Below, in pieces: positions 58,308-64,000 of a stretch of 64,000 nucleotides of DNA. The DNA is taken from the NCBI GenBank assembly GCA_030737835.1, contig JAUJYN010000020.1:2728001-2792000 (forward strand), read 5' to 3'. The position numbers and the translations under genes were made by a program. Under the pieces are notes generated by a model that worked only from the letters and a program-made list of their open reading frames with translations, was not told the DNA's origin and searched no databases. Every line of letters begins with the position of its first letter. The first letter of the stretch is position 1. This stretch comes from Acorus gramineus. Its lineage: Eukaryota; Streptophyta; Magnoliopsida; Acorales; Acoraceae.

Positions 58308-61019
58308 TGTCACGCCCCAGGGCGGCCGTCCCTGGGACGCGGCAAGTGTATAAATATGATATCAGCAGTCTATACAGGAGGTCAATAATATACTCTAAAC
58401 AACACCAAAATGACAACACAGACAAAAGCAAGGCTGACATGATATATATACACAAATAGCGGAAGCTAAAAGACTGAGTCTGTAATTCAAAAACATATTA
58501 CAGACTCGATACATAATCAACTATCCTGTGAGAGCCAATATATACAATGACATCCAATATAATACAAACAGGTGCCCAAGCACGGAAATATAATACATAC
58601 AATCAAAAAGGGATGCTGATAGCCTCTAACACTCGCGGGAATGTGGCGCTGCTCCGCTACTGCTGAAGTCCCTCGGGGAGCTCCTCCTTCAGATCCGACT
58701 CAGTGATAACTGGAGAAAAATATGCGAGGGGTGAGCCACACGCTCAGTGAATAGCACAACCCATGCATCACAATTCATATTAACATCAAAATTATTCAAA
58801 GCCTCAAAGTGGCAGGAACTACACAATCCAGTGGGTCGCTACATCGCCGACCCACCACACCCTCACCCTCACCCTCCAATAGGTGACATGGGCTATTGGG
58901 ACTGACTAGGCTGTTAATCACCCTTGGTCCACCGATAGTCTCTCCTCCACTCCGTAGCCCGCCTGGTCTACTCCCACAATTCAGCACAGTTCGAAACCAA
59001 ATCAGGAGGTGCCTACTGATGGGAGCCCTCTGTCAGGACGGCCTGTCTAACGCTGGGGCAGTCTCTATACGGATCCAACGAAGGGAAAAGAAACAGCCTA
59101 TCCACACGTATACGATCCAATCGGATCCGTCGGCAACATCTTCCTAACAATTTAAATGACATGAATTCTTGCGAATTCCTCCAGGGCGCATAACTACGAT
59201 GCGGGGAAGCCTGTATTATAACCTCATGGTTGTAATATTCACTAACATTGCTCATTACTAAATAACTCACATTTGATTTAAAATAAATTAAACTATATGG
59301 GAACATGCACAGGTCAAGGCTTCCTAGCATGAAAATATGGTATCAAGATGCATGGCTCTTACACATATCCTAAGGGTGCAAGTCCCTAACATACAAGGTC
59401 TAGGGTGTCATGCAAACTACATAACAATTATGCCTGCATAGATTACATATTATACAAGTTAATATTAAACTATGGTGCCCCAGGGAAGGACGATACACGC
59501 CTAAGAGCATATACGCCTCCCTACTGGGTTGGATTGCCCCACTCACCAATACCCGGGTCGTTGCGTGACCGTCCGTCAAGATCTGCAAGACAAGGTATTC
59601 AAAACGGTGAGCAAAATACGCAATACATACAAAATACACTAAAAATACCCAACAGTCGGACAAGCGTACATACGGCCCGTACGCACGTGAGCCCGAGTGC
59701 CCCGACTCACTCCCGCACCCCCGGGCAGCGATGCGCACGGCAACCCGCACGCGCACGCACGGGTGCGCACGCACGCACGCACGCCCGAGCCCCGGGGCGC
59801 ACTGCCGCGCCCCAGCCCGCGCGCTCAGACCCGACCCGCCACACGCCGCGCGCACGCTCGCTCGTGCCCGCGCGCACCGCGCGTCCAGCCCCGGGTGCAC
59901 CCGCGCGCACTGCGCCCCAGCGCAGCACCCCGCGTGCACGCCCGCTCGCCTCCCTGCGCACACCGCACGCAACGCGCCCCTGCGCAGCGCTCCGCGCGCA
60001 CGCCGTGCACTGCGCCCAGCTCGCCTGACCGCACGCGCCCAGCGAGCCCGACAGCACGCGCCCAGCACGCCTAACCGCAGCTCGCCTGCCTGCGCTTGCC
60101 TGCCTGCGCGCGCAGGCTCACGCGCACGCGCGCCGGTGAGCCCGCATGCACCCGAGCCAACCCTAACAACTCCAACAGCCAACAGCCCCCTCCAACCACC
60201 CAACAGCCATGCATAACCAAAAACACCTCCTAACATGCATCTAAACAAGAAAAGGAAGGAAAGAAACTCACCCAAGGAGAGGAAGGGAAGGGGAGGAAGA
60301 ACGGGTGCTCTTCGCGCACCGATTTGCCACCTCCAAGACCACCACCACCAAGATCTCCACCCAGCCAAAGAGGGGCTGAAAACAGAGGAGAAAAGAGGTT
60401 ATGAGAGGGGGTCACACTTGAGGGAACTCGAATCCGAGACCACCGGGAGGTAGATCGGGAGCTCACCTATCTTTTCTCTTCTTAGGGTTTCTTGATCCAA
60501 CACCTCTAGCTAGGTCAAAAGAGGGATTTAAAGAGAGGGGGAGAGAGAAATTTGGGTGGAGAAGATGATGAATAGTGAAGGGGGCACTATACCTAGGCGT
60601 GGACTTAGAGGGGGGGGCCACACACACACCTCACACACTCACCACTTAAAGATTAATTAGGTTTAACTAGGTTTAGGTTAGGTTTAGGTGAGATTTGACC
60701 CTAGTCAACCCAACCACACTAAAAACCAAAACCTATTGACCAAGTCAAGGGTCAACTTTGACAAAGTCAAGTCCCGGATACGATTCGGAACTGCAAAATT
60801 CTGAAACGTTACCGGAATTCGATGAAATTTTCGTGAGTGGCTTGAAATGGCACCAGGACACATAATATGCAGTTAGATTTTCAATCGGAGTCCTCAAACT
60901 CAGGATGATAGCTAAAAGTCCAAAATTTTAGCAGTTCTGATCGAAAAACGAAAAAAACTAAAAAACTGCCAGAATGCTCCAATGGTGACCAGAAGGATAA
61001 AAGTGACACATATATAACA

Positions 61020-61034
61020 TTCTTCCCCCCTTAG
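61020..61034 (-). other. Polypurine tract of element H
   Basis: Minus-strand purine run AAGGGGGGAAGAA directly before TGTTATATATG, homologous to 32454-32468. Confidence 0.8.
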
Positions 61035-61067
61035 GAAATTTTGTCCTCAAAATAAATACAAAAACAT

Positions 61068-61910
61068 CTAGGAAGGGAAAAGATGCGAATACGCGTCACG
61101 CATGGCGTCCTCGAGCTCCCAAGTGGCCTCGGCACCAGAACGGTGCTGCCATCGCACCTTGACCAACTGGACGGTCTTGGTGCGGAGCCTCTTCTCGCGG
61201 CGGTCCAGGATCTCAATCGGCTGCTCCACGAATGACAAGTCCGGCTCAAAGACGAGCGGCTCGAACGGGATGACGTGAGCAGGATCGTGGACATAACGCC
61301 TCAGCTGCGAGACATGGAAGACGTCATGGGCCTGAGCCAACTGTGGGGGCAGAGCTATGCGATAGGCCACCTCCCCAACTCGCTCGAGGATGAGGAACGG
61401 CCCAATGAAATGCGGACTCAGCTTGCCCCGCACACCGAAACAGAAGATGCCCTTCATCGGGGACACCTTCAGGAAGACATGGTCACCAACCTCGAAGGCG
61501 AGCTCACGGCGACGACGGTCGGCGTAGCTCTTCTGACGGCTCTGAGCGACTCGGATACGCTCGCGAATCGTCTTCACCATCTCTGAGGTCTGGTGAATGA
61601 TCTCTGGTCCCTCCAACTGGCGCTCTCTGACCTCGTCCCAACACAAGGGGGACCTGCAGCTGCGGCCATAGAGCGCCTCGTAAGGAGCCATCCGGATACT
61701 CGAGTGGTAGCTGTTGTTGTAGGCAAACTCCACCAACAGAAGGTGCCTCTCCCAACTGCCCCCAAAATCGAGAACGCAAGCTCGCAGCATGTCCTCCAGG
61801 GTCTGAATCGTCCTCTCTGACTGGCCGTCCATCTGCGGATGAAACGTTGTACTGAAGTGGAGGTTCGTACCAAGGGCGTGCTGGAGGCTACGCCAGAACC
61901 TCGAAGTAAA
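61068..61910 (-). pseudogene. Element H integrase core end, C-terminus and chromodomain
   Basis: Continues from the stop at 61911-61913 through [14 protein letters not shown] (catalytic Glu), the C-terminal integrase fold and the chromodomain to the natural stop. It is uninterrupted where element F has a stop at 33134. High similarity to F. Confidence 0.88.
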
Positions 61911-63538
61911 TCACGCGTCTCGATCGGAAATGATGCTGATAGAAGTGCCATGGAGACGAACAATCTCGGAGACAAACAACTGTGCCAGGGTGTCCAGAGA
62001 ATCGGTGAGTCGGATGGGGAGGAAATGAGCGGACTTCGTCAGTCGGTCGACGATCACCCAAATGGCATCGCGACCCGAACGTGACCTCGGCAAACCCGAG
62101 ACGAAGTCCACGGTGATCTGCTCCCACTTCCACTGAGGGATCTCAATGGACTGCAGCTTCCCCACAGGACGCTGATGCTCCGACTTCACCTGCTGGCATA
62201 CTAAGCATCGGGCAACGAAACGGGCAATATCCGTCTTCATCCCGCTCCACCAGTAGCCACGATGAAGGCCCCTGTACATCTTCGTGCCACCAGGATGCAC
62301 TGTGTACCTCGAACGATGGGCCTCGTCCAAGATCTTCTGCTTCAGCTCTGCGTCATTAGGAATGCATACTCGGCCTCTGAACCGTAGGATCCCGTCCTCG
62401 CGAATCTGGTAGTCCGGACGCTCGCCCCGGGCAACGCCTTCAGAGAGGACTAGAAAGTGAGGATCCTGCCCCTGAGCCGTGCGGATCTCGTTGAGAAGAA
62501 CGGGCTGCACCACTAGCCTGGCCAAAAAGCCACCCGCAGGAGTCTCTCGAATGCTGATCCAGCAAGCGGCCTCCTCCAGAAGCCTCCAACGACGTACAGC
62601 CATGTGGGCGGCCATGCCCAAGGGCTGCCTGCTGAGAGCATCCGCCACGACATTCGCCTTACCTGGATGGTAAGCGATGTCACAATCATAGTCCTTCAGG
62701 AACTCGACCCAACGTCTCTGACGCATGTTGAGCTCCGGCTGGGACTGCAAATATGTCAAGCTCTTATGATCAGTAAAGAGCTCGAACTCCTTGCCATAGA
62801 GGTAATGCCTCCACATCTTCAGCGCAAAGATGATCGCTGCCAACTCAAGGTCGTGGGTGGGGTAATTCTGCTCATGGGGCTTCAACTGACGCGACGCGTA
62901 AGCCACAACCTTACCGTGCTGCATCAGGACGCAACCCACACCCAACCGCAATGCATCGGAGTAAACTGCGAACCCACCACTCCCAGACAGAAGAGTAAGA
63001 ACTGGCGCTGAGGTGAGCCTTCGCTTCAACTCCTGGAAGCTCTCCTCGCAAGACGGGGACCACTCGAACCGGACATCCTTCCGAGTGAGGCGAGTAAGAG
63101 GAACAGCTATCTTCGAGAAACCCTCGACAAACCTCCTGTAATAACCCGCCAAGCCCAGGAAGCTCCGAATCTCTGTGGGGTTCGACGGTCGACGCCAATT
63201 CGACACGGCGAGCGTCTTGCCCGGGTCCACAGATATGCCCTCGCCGGAAATCACATGGCCCAGAAAGGCCATACGCTCCAACCAAAACTCGCACTTGCTG
63301 AACTTGGTGAACAACTGATGTCGGGCCAAAGTCTCTAAGACAGTGCGGAGATGGTGAGCGTGCTCCTCAAGACTCCTCGAGTACACCAATATGTCATCGA
63401 TGAATACTACCACAAAGGAGTCGAGGAAGGGCCGAAACACCCAGTTCATCAGATCCATGAAGGCTGCCGGCGCATTCGTCAACCCGAACGGCAGTACTCT
63501 AAACTCGTAGTGCCCATACCGGGTACGAAAGGCCGTCC
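61911..63538 (-). pseudogene. Element H partial RT, RNase H, integrase zinc finger and core
   Basis: It opens in mid RT ([19 protein letters not shown]) at the rearrangement joint and includes FIDD. RNase H has its TDAS motif changed to SDAL but keeps the catalytic Asp. The HHCC finger is present, as are the first two integrase Asp residues ([13 protein letters not shown]). It ends at a TGA at 61911-61913 where F has an Arg codon (CGT). At the site of F's stop at 33566 this copy still has a Gln codon. The first RT catalytic Asp is lost with the truncation. Confidence 0.9.
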
Positions 63539-64000
63539 GTAGGTACCTCCGATGCGTCGGACAGTACTGATAGTGGGAGTATACCAGGTGGAGGCTACGG
63601 AGTGTGGGAGAGGCTACTGGGTGGACCAGGGGTGGAGAGCGGTCTAGTATGCCCCAAGAGGCCCATGTCACCCCTGTAAAGGGTGAGGGTGAGGGGGGAG
63701 GTGGGTTGGCGATGAAACGACCCACTAGAATGTGTAGTTGCTCCCGTTTTAGGGACTATAAATTATTTAAGGTTAATATGAATTGTGATGCATGGGTTGT
63801 GCTATTCACTGAGCGTGTGGCTCACCCCTCGCATATTTTTTTTCCTCCAGTTATATCTGAGTCGGATCTGAAGGAGGAGCTCCCCGAGGTACCACAGCAG
63901 TAGCGGAGCAGCGTCACGTTCTGCGAGTGAGAGGCCATCAGCATCCCCTTTTTGATTGTATGTATTGTTATCCGTGCTTGGGCACATACTTGTATTTGGA
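63539..64000 (+). mobile_element. LTR fragment K (T1-like), runs off the window
   Basis: Mid-LTR sequence from CGTAGGTACCTCCGATG, with one minisatellite unit (GTGGGT ... ACCCAC hairpin near 63700-63725), acceptor at 63849-63850 and tail frame 63851-63903 ending in a stop. Closest to J. Its start is a rearrangement joint with element H, not an LTR terminus. Confidence 0.85.

Larger units (their letters stand above)
58308..63538 (-). mobile_element. Element H: truncated T1 chromovirus (3' LTR plus part of pol)
   Basis: 3' LTR 58308-61019 (2,712 bp, TGTCACGCCCC to CACATATATAACA), PPT 61020-61034, then pol up to mid reverse transcriptase. At about 63538 the pol sequence stops abruptly in GGCCGTC and continues as plus-orientation LTR sequence (fragment K). 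Gag, protease, the front of RT, the PBS and the 5' LTR are absent. One minisatellite unit, 36-nt mini-exon and intact tail frame in the LTR. Confidence 0.9.

Overview
The window looks like nuclear DNA of a flowering plant with a large, transposon-rich genome. The evidence is plant-type Ty3/gypsy chromovirus (Tekay/Del-like) elements, a tRNA-iMet primer binding site, hAT-like and other TIR elements, AT-rich intergenic DNA, and a first exon resembling plant class I alpha-mannosidase. Nothing bacterial, organellar or viral was seen.

Layout. Positions 1-5313 are host-like DNA: the candidate MNS-type exon 1 on the minus strand (3607-3795) and a clean non-autonomous hAT element (4091-4889, 8-bp TSD). 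Positions 5319-8879 are a solo LTR. Positions 8885-15263 are AT-rich with several decayed TIR elements (10119-10823, 10967-11970, 12158-14769), tandem duplications and a 59-bp-unit array. Positions 15104-21546 hold the last coding segment of an unidentified protein, split by a solo LTR that itself carries a second solo LTR. Positions 22587-25897 are another solo LTR. From 27930 to 52076 a TIR element is split open by a pile of nested LTR elements, at whose centre is one nearly complete minus-strand retrotransposon (31813-46332: 3' LTR remnant, PPT, pol with chromodomain, gag, PBS, 5' LTR). From 52579 to the end of the window there is a diverged LTR family, fused LTR fragments and a second, truncated copy of the retrotransposon (58308-63538).

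Almost all of 5.3-64 kb is one family, here called T1, with LTRs of about 2.7-3.7 kb (TGTTATATATGTGTCAC ... GGGGCGTGACA). Seven solo LTRs have perfect 5-bp target-site duplications, and several lie inside LTRs or gag of the same family. A related diverged family, T2, occurs at 52579-56186 and 57333-58307.

The most unusual signals are inside the long T1 LTRs. First, splice-site-like signals recur in T1 and T2: a GTAAG donor, a 36-39-nt mini-exon bounded by CAG and GTGAGT, and a distal acceptor. In T1 the last segment keeps an open, in-phase acidic peptide ending in a stop in all 13 copies checked. Second, a variable-number minisatellite has units that join a (GGGTGA)n G-quadruplex-type motif to a small hairpin whose stem shows compensatory changes. 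Third, a CpG-dense core of about 0.3-1.3 kb lies within the putative first intron. The nesting also records several recombination events: a chimeric LTR, a microhomology fusion, and truncations.
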